Of a stretch of DNA of 64,000 nucleotides, positions 1 through 12,300 are shown in pieces (position 1 is the first letter of the stretch; the number at the start of each line of letters is the position of its first letter). The notes beneath the pieces were generated by a model. The model saw only the letters and a program-made list of their open reading frames with translations. It did not search any database and had not been told where the DNA came from. Source of the DNA: Glossina fuscipes (Eukaryota > Arthropoda > Insecta > Diptera > Glossinidae); the NCBI RefSeq assembly GCF_014805625.2, contig NW_023998415.1, forward strand, positions 30,009,430 to 30,073,429. The letters run 5' to 3'. Both the position numbers and the translations under genes were made by a program.

Positions 1-1107
1 CTACAATACTGCCTTTCGCAAATATTCTATTTACATACATTTTTACCATCATATTATTAGTATCTAATTTTATGACTTGATTTCTAATTCGTTAACCTGC
101 TTTTCCGCTAATCGTTTTCATCGGCTCATGCAGCTGCATGACGCCTCGCGAATGTGAATTTGGTTGCTTTTCTCTTTAAGGAATTTATTATTATTTTTTG
201 GGAAAATGACTTAGCTGGAATGAACTAGATTTGGGATTTCTGTAACAGTATTTTGCTTGCTATGGCTCGAGCATGCATGCGTGTTTGTGTTGCGTGCGTC
301 ATTATTTGCATCATAATTTTTTTACTTCATTTTACACTTAAGAAAAAAAGTTGTATGTTAAATTAACTTTTCGCTTTACTTGGGGAAGAGCTCGAGATTT
401 ATAATGTTAGAAAAACATATCTCAGAAGCGATAACGTGAAAAAGTTTTCAAATCATGCATTAAAAAACAGACGCGTAAAAATAAAATAAATATGTAATAA
501 TGAAAGTTTCCTGATAATTGAACCTGCGCGCGCACAAAATGCGTTTTTTAAAATAGGAGTTTTTTTTCTTTCTTTCTTTTCTTAATTTCTAAGTAGCCTG
601 TTTAAACATGAAAACTTTTATAGAAATTACGATCGATCTGTTGTTGTTGATATTGTAGGTAATATGTGAATTCTGGTCTCCTTAGAAATAATTGGATACA
701 TTCGATGAGACTTACATATTAAAAGTTTGTCATTTTCAGTTTAGTTTTATTACAAAATTTTTTAAAAAATTACTATGAAATGTTTGATAAATTAATCATT
801 TTTACGAAACTTGAAATGTTAGGGATTTTATAAAACTTGAAAGATTTGAGAGAATCTCAGAAGAACAGGCTGCAATATATAAATCCGGTCAGACTTTAAT
901 TAAGTGTATTTTTTTACCAACCGCACCACTATTTAATTGGCCAGTTTTTCTTTCCAAAATATTCGATTCTGTCATGATATACAGAGAGTAGACCGACCGA
1001 CCGCTGTGGGCGATTAAGACATTCAAAATGCCCTAGATATGGATTAACTTGATGATTCCAATTTCCACTAATTAACTACTAACTACTAATTTCTTCTGCT
1101 TTTACAG
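1..1107. other. AT-rich non-coding DNA, no gene seen
   Basis: I see no long ORF, RNA gene or recognisable repeat here. Poly-T and A/T-rich runs dominate. It could be the final intron of a gene entering from the left, because a good splice acceptor follows at 1105-1107. Confidence 0.5.
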
Positions 1108-1194
1108 TTTAAAGACCTGGTCGAACCAGTAAATCTGCTAGGAATTGTACAAATGAAACGAATTGAATTTACAAAAACCTATTCGTTATTATAA
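1108..1194 (+). CDS. possible 3'-terminal coding exon of a gene starting left of the window
   Basis: A pyrimidine-rich tract ending TTCTGCTTTTACAG (1094-1107) is a good splice acceptor. It is followed by an open frame of 28 codons beginning FKDLVEPVNLLGIVQ and ending at TAA 1192-1194. A poly(A) signal AATAAA lies 110 bp further at 1304-1309. Acceptor, short open frame, stop and poly(A) signal in that order fit a last exon. The frame is only 28 codons in AT-rich DNA, so chance is quite possible. No product can be named. Confidence 0.2.
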   Translation, partial: FKDLVEPVNLLGIVQMKRIEFTKTYSLL

Positions 1195-1310
1195 ACAAAA
1201 GATCAGAAAAACCACATTGAAATAACTAATAAACTTTTTACAAAGCAAAACAAAAAGTAAATCATAAATGAAAAGTGAAACGCAGAGTACATTACTAAAG
1301 TGAAATAAAA

Positions 1311-1508
1311 TTTTAATATGTAAGTGACATCATATATGTGTGTATGTGTATAGAATTGTATGCCCTAAAGGAGATTCGCTTATATTAACATATTTATTTT
1401 ATAATTTTAAAGTTGACATTGAGGCATTTTCTTTTGGATTATTTATTCATACACAAATGCTTAAAGATATTATTGAATTTGTTACTATGTATGCCTAAAT
1501 ACAATACA

Positions 1509-1539
<31 letters not shown>

Positions 1540-2504
1540 TATATATAGATATCTATATATATATATTACATATTATTCTCTATATATATATATTACACTA
1601 TTTATTAATTTAATAATTTTAGACTAGAATATGAAAAATACGTTCAAGGTAATGACAACCTATTCACAATTTTTGGAGAATTTCTATTAATTTAATTGTT
1701 AACTATAAGATATTTTATTAAATGTTTTTAACACAAGATTTACTCTAACTACGATAACATTTACTTCATTAAGTATTTTTTATTTCATTCGCATTCACCT
1801 TTTTCGCATGAATACATATATACATGCACTCAGAATGTGAATTGCGTTCATATATATAGGTTATGTTCTTCAAATAAGACGTTTATTTTGAAAATCAGGC
1901 AATTGATAATGAATTTTTAAAAAGCATGGGATCAAGACAGTCGTTTCCGTTTATAAATAAAATTGTTATCTATTTAAACTATAGATGAAATGTTTTTAGA
2001 GTTTTTTATTTTTTTATTTATTTATTTTTATTTTTTTTTTTTTTTGGAAGTATGTCAAACATCTCGATAAGAAAATACAACTTGCCTCCTTTTCAAAATA
2101 AAAATAAAAACAAGATAAGACTGATTTCTTTAAATTTTTTAAATGTTTACAAATAAATTATAATTTTTTATATTATCTCGAATCTTGTGCTTTTTCAATC
2201 AAGCAAAGGCTGACTTTTTTCACGAGTTATGGGAAGGCTAAGTAAAACCATAGATAGCAAACTTTGTTCAGATTTCAAATTTTGTTTTTAAGCAATCGTT
2301 AAAACATCATTTCAAATGTTCGGTTACTACTTTTATATATTATTAGTTATATCTAATAAAATGTAGTTAATCTAAAAACAAAAATTAATGATTGCTCCTC
2401 AAAAACAACCAATTGTTAAATTGGTTAAAGAAGTGCTAAGCATTGTAGAATTGATAAAAACAAAGTGTAATAACTCTTAGCTGCAATCTTTTTTCTTTCT
2501 TTTG
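1311..2504. other. AT-rich non-coding DNA with TA microsatellites
   Basis: No gene seen. A compound TA/TATA tract runs from about 1509 to 1600, and a T-rich low-complexity stretch lies at 2005-2045. The small ORF over the TA tract encodes only I/Y repeats and is not real. Confidence 0.6.
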
Positions 2505-2998
2505 TTCAGGTCAGGGGATGTGATTTATTTTGTAGCGTGCACTCAGCTATAACTACCGATCAAAATAAACTCTACCCCATCAAGATCTGAAGCCATACAC
2601 GCCGGCTCTGTAGTCACTAGTCTTTAACCTACTCAGCGCAACGCACTGTCCGACTTTCGACTCCACTTTATCATAAATAATCCTTTACCCGACTTTATGC
2701 GCATTACGTACATAATAGCCTGAAATTCCAACTTCTTCTGCCCATTCGAATTTATTAAACAACCGGAACACTCAATGTCCGCCCGCAAGAGCAAGACAAA
2801 GGGTCCCATCAAGAGAAACTAAAAAGAGATATAAGTTTTTGCTTATGCTATAGATTACCGACCAACTGCAAGTACATATACCAAGAGAAACATAAACTCA
2901 ATGAGAATTTTTTGCATTTTTTTATGATAACAATAACGCACTGCTAAATTATGAATACAGAAATTGCTAACAGAACAATGATAGGCTGTTATTAAGTT
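2505..2998. repeat. direct repeat, copy 1 (carries a shortened SINE)
   Basis: This block starts GTTCAGGGGATGTGATTTAT and is repeated almost base for base at 3438-4016. Copy 1 lacks about 90 bp just after TTTATTTTGTA that copy 2 keeps. Read on the minus strand, 2530-2640 resembles the tRNA-headed SINE seen at 30 kb and 37 kb: a CTGAGTAGG start, a B-box-like GGCTTCAGATC and then GTAGAGTTT. The two copies differ at scattered positions, so the duplication is not brand new. Confidence 0.75.
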
Positions 2999-3437
2999 CA
3001 TTAACATGTGATTCCGATTCGTTTTTACGCGCTTCTATATGAGGGGGCAATGTAAGTCATTCACCACAGACCTCATCGTGAATTATATCAACGTCTCCTA
3101 ATAATCACCACCAACAACAAATTGCTATAGTGCAACCAATAATATCAACCGAATCCTAACCGTCAAAGTACACCAAAGAATTTTTCAGCCATACCACGAA
3201 ACAGTTCAAATAAATATAAATTCGGTATAATATTGCGCACCGGATTACATAATAAAATCCACCACACCGCAATTGTGACAGCGAAGAATTCACCTCAGCG
3301 TTTATCTTCTATAACGAAACATAATTTGACAGTCTTAAATTTGCTTAGTCCCAACTATGAAGAAACCACCTCGTGAAAGTCTTAAAAAATGGAGGAAGGA
3401 ACAAATGAAAAATTATGACCAAAATTTTCTTTTTTTT
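2999..3437. other. spacer between the two direct repeats
   Basis: Unique-looking AT-rich DNA. No gene, RNA or clear repeat was recognised. Confidence 0.5.
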
Positions 3438-4016
3438 GTTCAGGGGATGTGATTTATTTTGTATAATACGGTGGCAATCAGAAAGAAATAACGAAGAGAA
3501 AGGAGGGATAGGGAAGCTGCGGCCGCTGTCTAGTGGGCGTATTACGTACAATCGTCACTGACTAAGCGTGGACTCAACTATAACTACCGATCAAAATAAA
3601 CTCTACCGCATCAAGATCTGAAGCCATACACGCCGGCTCTGTGGTCACTGGTCTTAACCTACTCAGCGCAACGCACTGTCCGACTTTCGACTCCACTTTA
3701 TCATAAATAATCCTTTACCCGACTTTATGCGCATTACGTACATAATAGCCTGAAATTCCAACTTCTTCTGTCCATTCAAATTTATTAAACAACCGGAACA
3801 CTCAATGCCCGCCCGTAAGAGCAATACAAAGGGTCCCATCAAGAAAAACTAAAAAGAGATATAAATTTATGCTTATGCTGTAGGTTATAGCCCAACTGCA
3901 AGTACATGTACCAAGAGAAACATAAACTCAATGAGAATTTTTTGCATTTATTTGTGATAACAATAACACACTGCTAAATTATGAATACAGAAATTGCGAA
4001 CAGAACAATGATAGGT
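3438..4016. repeat. direct repeat, copy 2 (fuller form)
   Basis: This is the second copy of the 2505-2998 block. It retains 3463-3575, which in the minus orientation is the body and 3' end of the SINE seen at 37180-37376 (GTAGTTATAG...GAGTC...AGTCAGTGACG, then CTTCCCTATCCC and TTATTTCTTTC). Copy 2 is therefore the more complete form and copy 1 an internally deleted one. There is no terminal TG/CA pair or target duplication that would make the pair LTRs. Confidence 0.75.
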
Positions 4017-4160
4017 TGTTGTTCACAACACATACATATATAAGATTCGGAGACAATTGAATTCATTCTGTTTGTTTGTCATTTGTTCTTCCAATGCAAT
4101 AGGCAAACAATTGTGATTTTAAATTTGTAGTCGATATTAATCGGACCAGCAAGTCGAATA

Positions 4161-4351
4161 TGTCAAGTATTGAGAAGTGTAAACAACATATACGCTTATT
4201 CTCACATGTTTGGAATTTTTATACAATTTATTGAGAACATATACGCTTATTCTCTAAAGCGCGTATACATTATACAAATACATGTCCAAGTATTGAGAAC
4301 TGTAAACAACATATACGCTTATTCTCACATGTTTGGAATTTTTATACAAAT
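4161..4351. repeat. 122-bp imperfect tandem repeat (about 1.6 units)
   Basis: The stretch from TGTCAAGTATTGAGAA (4161) recurs as TGTCCAAGTATTGAGAA at 4283, about 122 bp later, with the following 68 bp nearly identical. The core AACATATACGCTTATTCTC occurs three times. The surrounding DNA (4017-4420) begins TGTTGTTCACAACACATAC, contains CATATATAAG and might be a solo LTR, but no matching end or target duplication could be shown. Confidence 0.65.
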
Positions 4352-4454
4352 TTTCTGCGAACAGCTACTATGTATATATAAATCGCTGCATAGTCCTTAG
4401 AGAAGTAACAACTCTTCTCATTTAGATACGATAAATACATTAAAAATGTAGATA

Positions 4455-4525
4455 GGTATAAGCAGAAAATTTGACCGACTTGTGAGAGTCGCAGCTCTTA
4501 CCTGCTCGGCTACTCTTGCCGATCT
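4455..4525 (-). mobile_element. SINE head fragment (tRNA-derived)
   Basis: On the minus strand this reads CGGCAAGAGTAGCCGAGCAG followed by GTAAGAGCTGCGACTC. It matches the A-box side of the tRNA-derived heads at 30.2 kb and 37.3 kb (GAGTAGCCGAGTAGGTAAG). No B box or body follows, so it is a fragment. Confidence 0.5.
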
Positions 4526-4788
4526 GTTGATTCGAATACGATTCTTCTAATAAAGCAAAAGTTTAAACAGTAACGAAGAAGATGCTTTACTGTAAGAACT
4601 TGTCCACAATTACAGGTTGACAAGGAAGATTTCTGAAGTAGGTTGTATGGCCAAAGTGAATTCTCGCAAATGTTTCGATCTGCCTCAGTCCCGTTGGGAG
4701 CGCAAATGGCAGAAATTTGATTGTGATTTTGTTTCACGCAACTTTCACTGACGTACTGCTGGGAATTGTTTCGGAAAATAAATTTCAA
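4510..4788 (-). pseudogene. non-LTR retrotransposon (LINE) C-terminal remnant
   Basis: An open frame of 92 codons contains CNCGQVLTVKHLLRYCLNF. This resembles the CCHC-like tail after the RNase H region of I/jockey-type fly LINE polyproteins, whose usual form is C-x-CG...T-V-x-H-L-L-x-x-C. No reverse transcriptase or endonuclease domain lies next to it. The start codon is arbitrary, since the frame is only the open part of a decayed element. It overlaps the SINE head fragment at its 3' end. The assignment is by motif only and is moderately uncertain. Confidence 0.45.
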
Positions 4789-6427
4789 AACTGAGTGCCT
4801 TTAGTTTTTCTCATTTCTTCCTGAATTGAGCTTTGGCTTTTGCATATATAAGAATAACATATGAGTATGTGTGGTCAAGACATCTTTTAAAGCGATATTG
4901 TTTAAATAGCTCTTGAACGGGTGTATGCATGCAAGGATGAGCAACCGTGTGTATTGATATAGACATCATGTTTTTCAATTCAGAAATAACTCATTTTGTC
5001 TAAGAAAAATGAATTTTTTTTTTGCCGGACTAACAGAGGAATTGTTGGAGCTGTTATGATTGAGAAATAGTCACTGTCGTGCAGAACAACAGAAATAGAC
5101 CACGAAACGCAGAAAAAAGGGGCGACGGACAAGAACAAAAATGCGATGAGTTGAAAACCGTGCTCATCGCCTTCATTTGAAATGCAGAGACCATTTTGGA
5201 TGAAGGCAACAATTGTTTCTTGTCGAGGCCCATACGACGTTCCGACTGTTCAATCGTCATATATAATGCAATGTGAAACGAATTATAAAGTTGTCGCTAG
5301 GGAAGCAATTGCGACGGTGGGATATGAATTGAAAGCGCATTTATTTATATCGCTACGACCTGTACGTTTAAATTTAAGTTTATTCCGTTGCGAGGGATTT
5401 TGGATTTTATAAAAACGCCCACTCGTTATTTTCAATATGAATATTTGCTGGGGCTACTTCATGAACTTGTACAAGTATGAAAATAATATTAATAGTTTCC
5501 TGCTTTTTTCCTCCATACGATATCGAATCGACATATGGCTGTATCTTGCTATCAAATTTCGTGCATAAGGTGCTAATTGCTCCGGTCCTTATTTCTCTTA
5601 TTATTATTATTATTATTATTATTGTATACTCAAGCTTCACATTGAATGAAAGAAGACTAATAATAACTGTCAAGTTTCTGACGAAAAGCAACAAACAATC
5701 GATTCCTGTCTGTGAGTGTATATACTTTGTGCAGTTTTTTAATTTTAAGCATTTTGTTTTTTTTTCTTAAAGGCCTACGTAAATTTTATACATAATGTTT
5801 TGTTTTTTTAACTGTTAACGATAGGCAGTATTGCTTGTTTGCTTTATGCAGTCAAAAGAAGAAAAGCGCCATCTAGAAATGAAAATAAGATATTTTTTTT
5901 TTATCATTTACCCTGCACTGCTAAATTTGGCTCATCTTCAGTCATCACCATGAAATGCGAGCATACTAAGTTTTTTAGATGACTTGTGATTTCTTAAAAG
6001 AAGTAAAAAGACAGCGAATCAGATAAATTAAACCAAGATGATTGTTAGCAGTTATGTTTGAAATAATTGAAAATCGAATCGAATTAGGAAAATAGATTAA
6101 ACTTCGATAAACAATCATTTCTATGCTCTTCTGTGTACCTTGTCATCACAAAATGAATTATTTATATAAAACGGTAAAGGGAAAATAAGCAACTCATACA
6201 GCGGTAAACATTTGCCTAAAGAGACCGGAATGATCCCCATTTTAAGTAAAGGTGTCAGTGAACGTTAGGTATCTAAAATGCGACCCGACTTCATATTATA
6301 ATTGCTTTCGATATCATTTTTGTTTGGATGCATGAAATGGACGATCGCTTGTTGGTCATTGATTACGCAAACGTTTAAGTTTAAGTCTTTCCCAGTGCGC
6401 TTCTTTTCACGAACTTGGCAAAGAATC
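4789..6427. other. intergenic DNA upstream of the SmydA-type gene
   Basis: No gene recognised. A (TTA)n microsatellite lies at 5601-5625. The ORFs at 5182-5770 overlap on both strands and show no family motif. The immediate upstream DNA must hold the SmydA promoter, but no clear TATA box or initiator could be assigned. Confidence 0.5.
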
Positions 6428-8276
6428 ATGACAAATGTAGGGAAATGCGCCGTTTGCGGTACGTACGCCTCACTGAAATGTATAGCTTGCAAAAAGGTAT
6501 ACTACTGCGGTAAGGAGCATCAAAAAATTCATTGGAAGAAGGGTCACAAATCCGACTGTAAATGCTATGAGGTAATTGTTCATACATTTATGTTCATTCT
6601 CGTTATCTTTATTAAATGGAAATTTTTGAATAAAATTGAAAATTCGTTAGATCGCGTCAAACGAACTGTTGGGGCGTCATTTGCGCGCTACGAGAGATAT
6701 TAAATGCGGCGAAATTATTATGCAAGAATTGCCATTGATTTATGGACCCAAAGTAGCAAGCGCACCATTGTGCCTGGGCTGTCATAGTAAATTACCGATC
6801 CCTGATAATAATTATTATAAATGCCGTAAATGCGCGTGGCCTTTATGTGGTCCGGATTGTGAAAGTCGTGAAGATCATATTGATGAGTGCGAATTAATGT
6901 CCTCACGTAATTTCACTGCCAAAATTGATTATATCCCAAGCAAACAAGAAATGGGCAAAAAAGAATCTGCTTACTGTGTGATCCTACCCTTACGGTGTCT
7001 TCTTCTTAAACATAAAAGTCCAGAGGCATTTAAGAAATTGCTAAACCTTGAAGATCATTTGCAGGAGCGTATTGATACACCTTTATATAAAGTTCTGAAA
7101 GCCAACCTTGTAACATTTATCAAGATTATATTGGGTATGAATGAATGGAGCGAAGAGGATATTTTACGTGTGGCTGCCATATTGGATACAAACGCATTCG
7201 AAGTTCGACAACCTGCCAAAGAAAGAAAAGTGCGGGCTGTGTATCCCATGGCTGCTATGTTTTCGCATAACTGCATTTCAAATGCACGCCCTGCCTTTAA
7301 CGAATTAATGCAAATAGTATGCATAGCCAAAACTGAAATTGCTAAAGGGGATGTAATATCTATTTCATACACCCAGCCGCTAAAGAGCACTTTAATGCGT
7401 CGTCTACATCTCGCTCAGGCTAAATGCTTTGACTGCGTCTGCAATAGATGTAAAGATCCTACGGAACTTGGCATTTTCGCGGGTGCAATACTATGCAGCA
7501 GATGTAAAGTTGGAAAGGTTTGCATACCCGGAGGCACTTCATATTATCAAGCTTTCAAAGAATAGTTTTTTCTCCCGGAAATTTCAGATTATCTCTACGA
7601 ATCCTTTGGACAATTCAGCCGTTTGGCAATGCCAGTTGTGTCCACACAAGTTATCTGCAAAGCAAATTAATTTGGGTAATGCTGCTTTGCAGGAGGAACT
7701 TAATTCATTAAATAAAAGTTCACCTCGATTTTTAGAAGAGTTCCTGCTAAGATATCGCGATACTTTACATGAAAAGAATACACATGTTTTACAAGTAAAA
7801 TATGCGCTTATTCAACTCTACGGTAATATCTCCGGTTTTTATTTGCATGGTAAGCATAATTTTACTTATTCAGCTAATATATATATAGTGGATTTTGTTC
7901 AATAAGAAATGAATGATGCTGCAATTAAACGAAAAATCGAATTGTGCCTAGAATTACTAGAGGTCGCCGATGTAATTGACGCTGGCTGGAGTATTTTCAG
8001 AGGTAATATACTAATGGATCTGCAGGAAGCTTCAGTAATGCAAGCGAAGAACGAATATCTAAATGGGCTTCTAACTCGTGAAGCTGTCCAAGTACAGTCA
8101 ATTTTTCGATTAACTGTATTTATTTTTGAAAAAAATATATTTTTTAGGAAAAACTTGCAGAAGCTATGCAATTATTAAATGAGGCCATGAATATTATGAA
8201 AGTAAATTCGGACGTAGAGTCGCTCTCCTTCGAACGTATACAGCGCTTAGCCAAAGAATTGGACGTGGATATTTGA
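6428..8276 (+). CDS. SET and MYND domain protein, arthropod-specific SmydA type
   Basis: Five exons, 6428-6571, 6651-7517, 7588-7849, 7907-8091 and 8148-8276, join in frame to 528 codons plus stop; all four introns are 56-79 bp with GT-AG ends. SMYD proteins are putative lysine methyltransferases using S-adenosylmethionine. A MYND zinc finger (residues 7-44) begins CAVCGTYASLKCIACKK. The SET domain surrounds it, with a second Cys cluster at 89-128 (CLGCHSK...CRKC...C). The SET core has SHNCISN at 253-259 and SISYTQ at 285-290. A post-SET Cys group, CFDCVCNRC, lies at 307-315 with CSRC after it. A helical C-terminal part follows. The ATG at 6428 was chosen because it sits just before the MYND finger; upstream in-frame codons look unlike protein. 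Length fits SmydA proteins. Activity and substrate are unknown, and many SmydA members have altered catalytic residues. The exact orthologue cannot be told. Confidence 0.9.
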
Positions 8277-8605
8277 AGACAGCTATAATTCATTTTCGAT
8301 CGTCTAAAAGTGTTTTAATAAGTACTTAAAACAACTCTACACGTAAAATTATCCGCACTATTTTGCGCTCTGTTGTTCGCAAATGCTAATGAACAGAACT
8401 GTGGAATGACTGAAATGGCTACAAATTTTTCGAATTGTTTTAATTCCATTATGTTCTTTCATTGGTTTTGTTTGCTTGCTAAATATTTTAAACAAAATTT
8501 TTCCGCAAGTAAATTATTTATTATTTATTTGTAAACCGTAATTAAAGTACAATTCTTTTCAAATTTTTGCCTTTAAATATAAATCAAATATGTTTTCCTC
8601 CGATA

Positions 8606-8611
8606 AATAAA
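8606..8611 (+). terminator. possible poly(A) signal for the SmydA-type gene
   Basis: AATAAA lies 330 bp past the stop codon in AT-rich DNA. It is the first strong candidate I noted, but such hexamers are common by chance here. Confidence 0.3.
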
Positions 8612-9362
8612 ATAATCGTTGCATAGAGTTGTAATTTTCGAATCTATTCTTTTAGTTTTATATTAGCTTAAATCTTAAATTCTGCAACTTGTATATAATG
8701 CGTCCTTCAACTTATTCAGTTTATATGTAATGTGCACTTCAACTTGTTTCGCAATATTTTTTAAGCATTCCTACACGACACCAAAAACAGGATATATCTA
8801 TTTCGTCATAATCACTCTATATAGAAGAAAAAAAATCTAATATTAGAGAGCCTATTACTTGAATAATAAATTTATGTATACGGAGGCAGCAGTAGTTATA
8901 ATCTTGAAACTTACAAAATTTTTTCGTATTTCAAAATTTAATTTCTTTGTTTGTAGACTTTCATTTCCTACGTACATCATATATGTTTAATGAATGCTAA
9001 TACTTGTTATACTTGAATTTATAATGGTATAGAATTAAGCAAATGTCTAGTATTCTTAAATCTGTATGCAAACATTTCATGAGAACTTAGTTTCCGTACA
9101 ATAAAACCGACTTAGAACTTCGAAATTAACGCAATCTCTACACGAAACAGTAAATGATAAAAGTGAAATTTTTGCTGGCAAGCATTGTTACTTGGCATCA
9201 CTCACACAGCTGGTAGTTTTGACTTTGAGAGATAATACTCGTATGTGTAGAAAAATATATATTAAGCTGAAGCAATTATAGAAAACAGTAACTGAAACAC
9301 AACAATTATTACTTTTGCTCTCATCTGAAAATAAAACAAATAAATTGTGAATTTGTTAAATT
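8612..9362. other. intergenic DNA between the SmydA-type gene and Prp6
   Basis: AT-rich with no ORF of note. It should contain the Prp6 promoter and 5' UTR. No TATA box was assigned with confidence. Confidence 0.5.
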
Positions 9363-12300
9363 ATGGCGAATATAACAGCAGCGGTTATAGCGAACCGCAA
9401 TAAAAAGCATTTTCTTGGCGTGCCAGCTCCCTTAGGTTATGTTGCCGGCGTAGGTCGTGGGTAGGTATAGATCAGTCATGTGCGATGTATGAATAATCGA
9501 CGTACCCCTTTTAGAGCCACTGGATTTACTACTCGATCTGATATTGGTCCAGCACGAGATGCGAATGACGTATCTGATGATCGCCACGCACCACCTGCCT
9601 CAAAACGTAAGAAAAAGGATGAAGAAGAAGAGGAGGATGAAGATTTGAATGATTCGAATTATGACGAGTTCTCTGGCTACAGTGGGTCATTATTTTCAAA
9701 AGATCCTTACGATAAAGACGACGAAGAAGCGGATGCCATTTACGATTCTATTGACAAGCGTATGGATGAAAAGCGTAAAGAGTATAGAGATCGTAGGCTA
9801 AGAGAAGATTTGGAACGATATCGCCAAGAGAGGTAATCCAATCCGTATATATTGTATAAATGGGAGCTTATAAGATTTTAATAAGAAAAAGTTCTATGAT
9901 TTCTTCTGAATCATGTAAATACTTCGGTTTTCATTCTATTTAGACCAAAAATTCAGCAACAATTCTCGGATTTGAAAAGATCGTTAGCCACGGTAACTGC
10001 GGAAGAATGGTCTAATATCCCCGAAGTGGGCGACAGTCGTAATCGTAAACAGCGTAATCCCCGAGCAGAAAAATTTACACCTCTACCAGATAGTGTATTG
10101 GTTCATAATTTGGGCGGAGAAACAACTTCAGCCATAAACCCCTCGTCAGGATTAGCATCAATGGTTCCTGGAGTAGCTACGCCTGGTATGTTAACGCCTA
10201 CTGGAGACTTAGATCTGCGTAAAATTGGCCAAGCCCGGAACACGTTAATGAATGTGAAGTTATCTCAAGTATCTGATTCAGTCACTGGTCAGACAGTGGT
10301 TGATCCTAAAGGATATCTTACTGACTTGCAAAGCATGATTCCTACGTATGGAGGAGATATTAACGATATAAAGAAAGCTCGTTTGCTCTTAAAGAGTGTT
10401 AGAGAAACTAACCCTAATCATCCACCTGCGTGGATTGCCTCCGCCCGTTTGGAAGAAGTCACAGGAAAAGTGCAAATAGCTCGTAATTTGATAATGCGGG
10501 GTTGTGAGATGAATCCCCAGTCTGAGGACCTTTGGTTAGAAGCAGCACGTCTGCAGCCAATCGAAACTGCTAAAGCGGTGATTGCTCAAGCTGCACGACA
10601 TATTCCCACTTCTGTGCGCATTTGGATCAAGGCTGCAGATTTGGAAATGGAAGTTAAAGCAAAGCGGAGAGTTTATCGAAAAGCTTTGGAACACATACCC
10701 AATTCAGTTCGTTTATGGAAAGCAGCCGTAGAACTAGAAAATCCAGACGATGCTCGAATTTTATTGTCTCGAGCCGTCGAGTGCTGCAACACTAGCGTAG
10801 AATTATGGCTAGCTTTAGCAAGACTTGAAACATATGATAACGCTAGAAAAGTTTTGAACAAAGCTCGAGAAAATATTCCGACTGATCGCCAAATATGGAC
10901 TACTGCTGCGAAATTAGAAGAAGCTAACAACAATATTCACATGGTTGAGAAAATTATTGATCGCTCGCTTACTTCTCTGGCAGCCAACGGTGTTGAAATC
11001 AACAGGGAGCATTGGTTCCAGGAGGCAATAGAAGCAGAAAAATCTGGAGCAGTACGTTGTTGTCAGGCCATTATTAAGGCAGTCATAGGGATAGGTGTAG
11101 AAGAGGAAGATCGTAAACAAACGTGGATGGACGATGCGGAATATGTAAGTAAAGAGTTCTATAACAGTTGCAGATTTAAATTGATTCGAAAATTAATAAC
11201 AATATTGCTTGTTGGTTTCATTCGGTCGTAGTTTTATCATCTCGCTAGAGTTCATTAATTCTTTAGAACAAAATTTTCTCCAAGAGTTTTTTTTTTTTGT
11301 TACAAGAATTTTAGCGAGTCTTTAATCATAAGTCTAACGTTGGAAGCGAATACAATTCTCTTTGTTTCCTTATTTCTTCCAGTGTGCGAAAGAAAATGCC
11401 TTTGAATGTGCGCGTGCTGTTTACGCTCACGCTTTACAAATTTTTCCATCCAAGAAAAGCATTTGGTTGAGAGCCGCCTATTTTGAAAAAAATCATGGTG
11501 CACGCGAATCTCTAGAAGCGTTACTGCAAAAAGCTGTAGCACATTGCCCGAAATCGGAAGTATTATGGCTGATGGGAGCCAAGTCGAAATGGTTAGCTGG
11601 GGATGTACCTGCTGCTCGAGGAATACTTTCGTTAGCCTTCAAAGCCAATCCCAATTCGGAAGATATTTGGCTAGCAGCTGTCAAATTAGAATCAGAAAAT
11701 TCTGAGTATGAGAGGGCTCGCCGCTTGCTAGCTAAAGCGCGTGGATCGGCTCCAACTCCTCGTGTTATGATGAAATCCGCACGCTTAGAGTGGGCTCTTG
11801 ATCGATTAAGTGACGCCTTGCGATTATTAGACGAAGCTGTTGAAGTTTTTCCTGAGTTTTCTAAACTATGGATGATGAAAGGACAAATTGAATATCAGCA
11901 GAAGCGCATCGAAGAAGCCAGTCAAACTTACAATCAAGGCATAAAAAAGTGTCCGTCTTCAGTTCCGTTATGGTTACTTTCAGCTAACTTGGAAGAAAAT
12001 CGGGGTGCTCTAACTAAGTCACGGTCTATTTTAGAAAGGGGTCGCTTGCGCAATCCAAAAACACCTAAGCTATGGTTAGAGGCTATCCGTGTAGAACTGC
12101 GTGCAGGCCTTAAGGAGATTGCGGGCACTATGATGGCGCGAGCGCTTCAAGAGTGTCCTAACTCTGGCGAGTTGTGGGCTGAAGCAATTTTCATGGAATC
12201 TAAACCATCAAGAAAAACAAAATCTGTAGATGCTCTCAAACGATGTGAACATGACCCGCACGTGCTTTTGGCCGTATCAAAATTATTTTGGTCTGAACAT

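Noticed and set aside
2505..4016. LTR retrotransposon with two LTRs
   Set aside because: The repeated blocks lack TG...CA ends and a coding interior, and the spacer is only about 440 bp.
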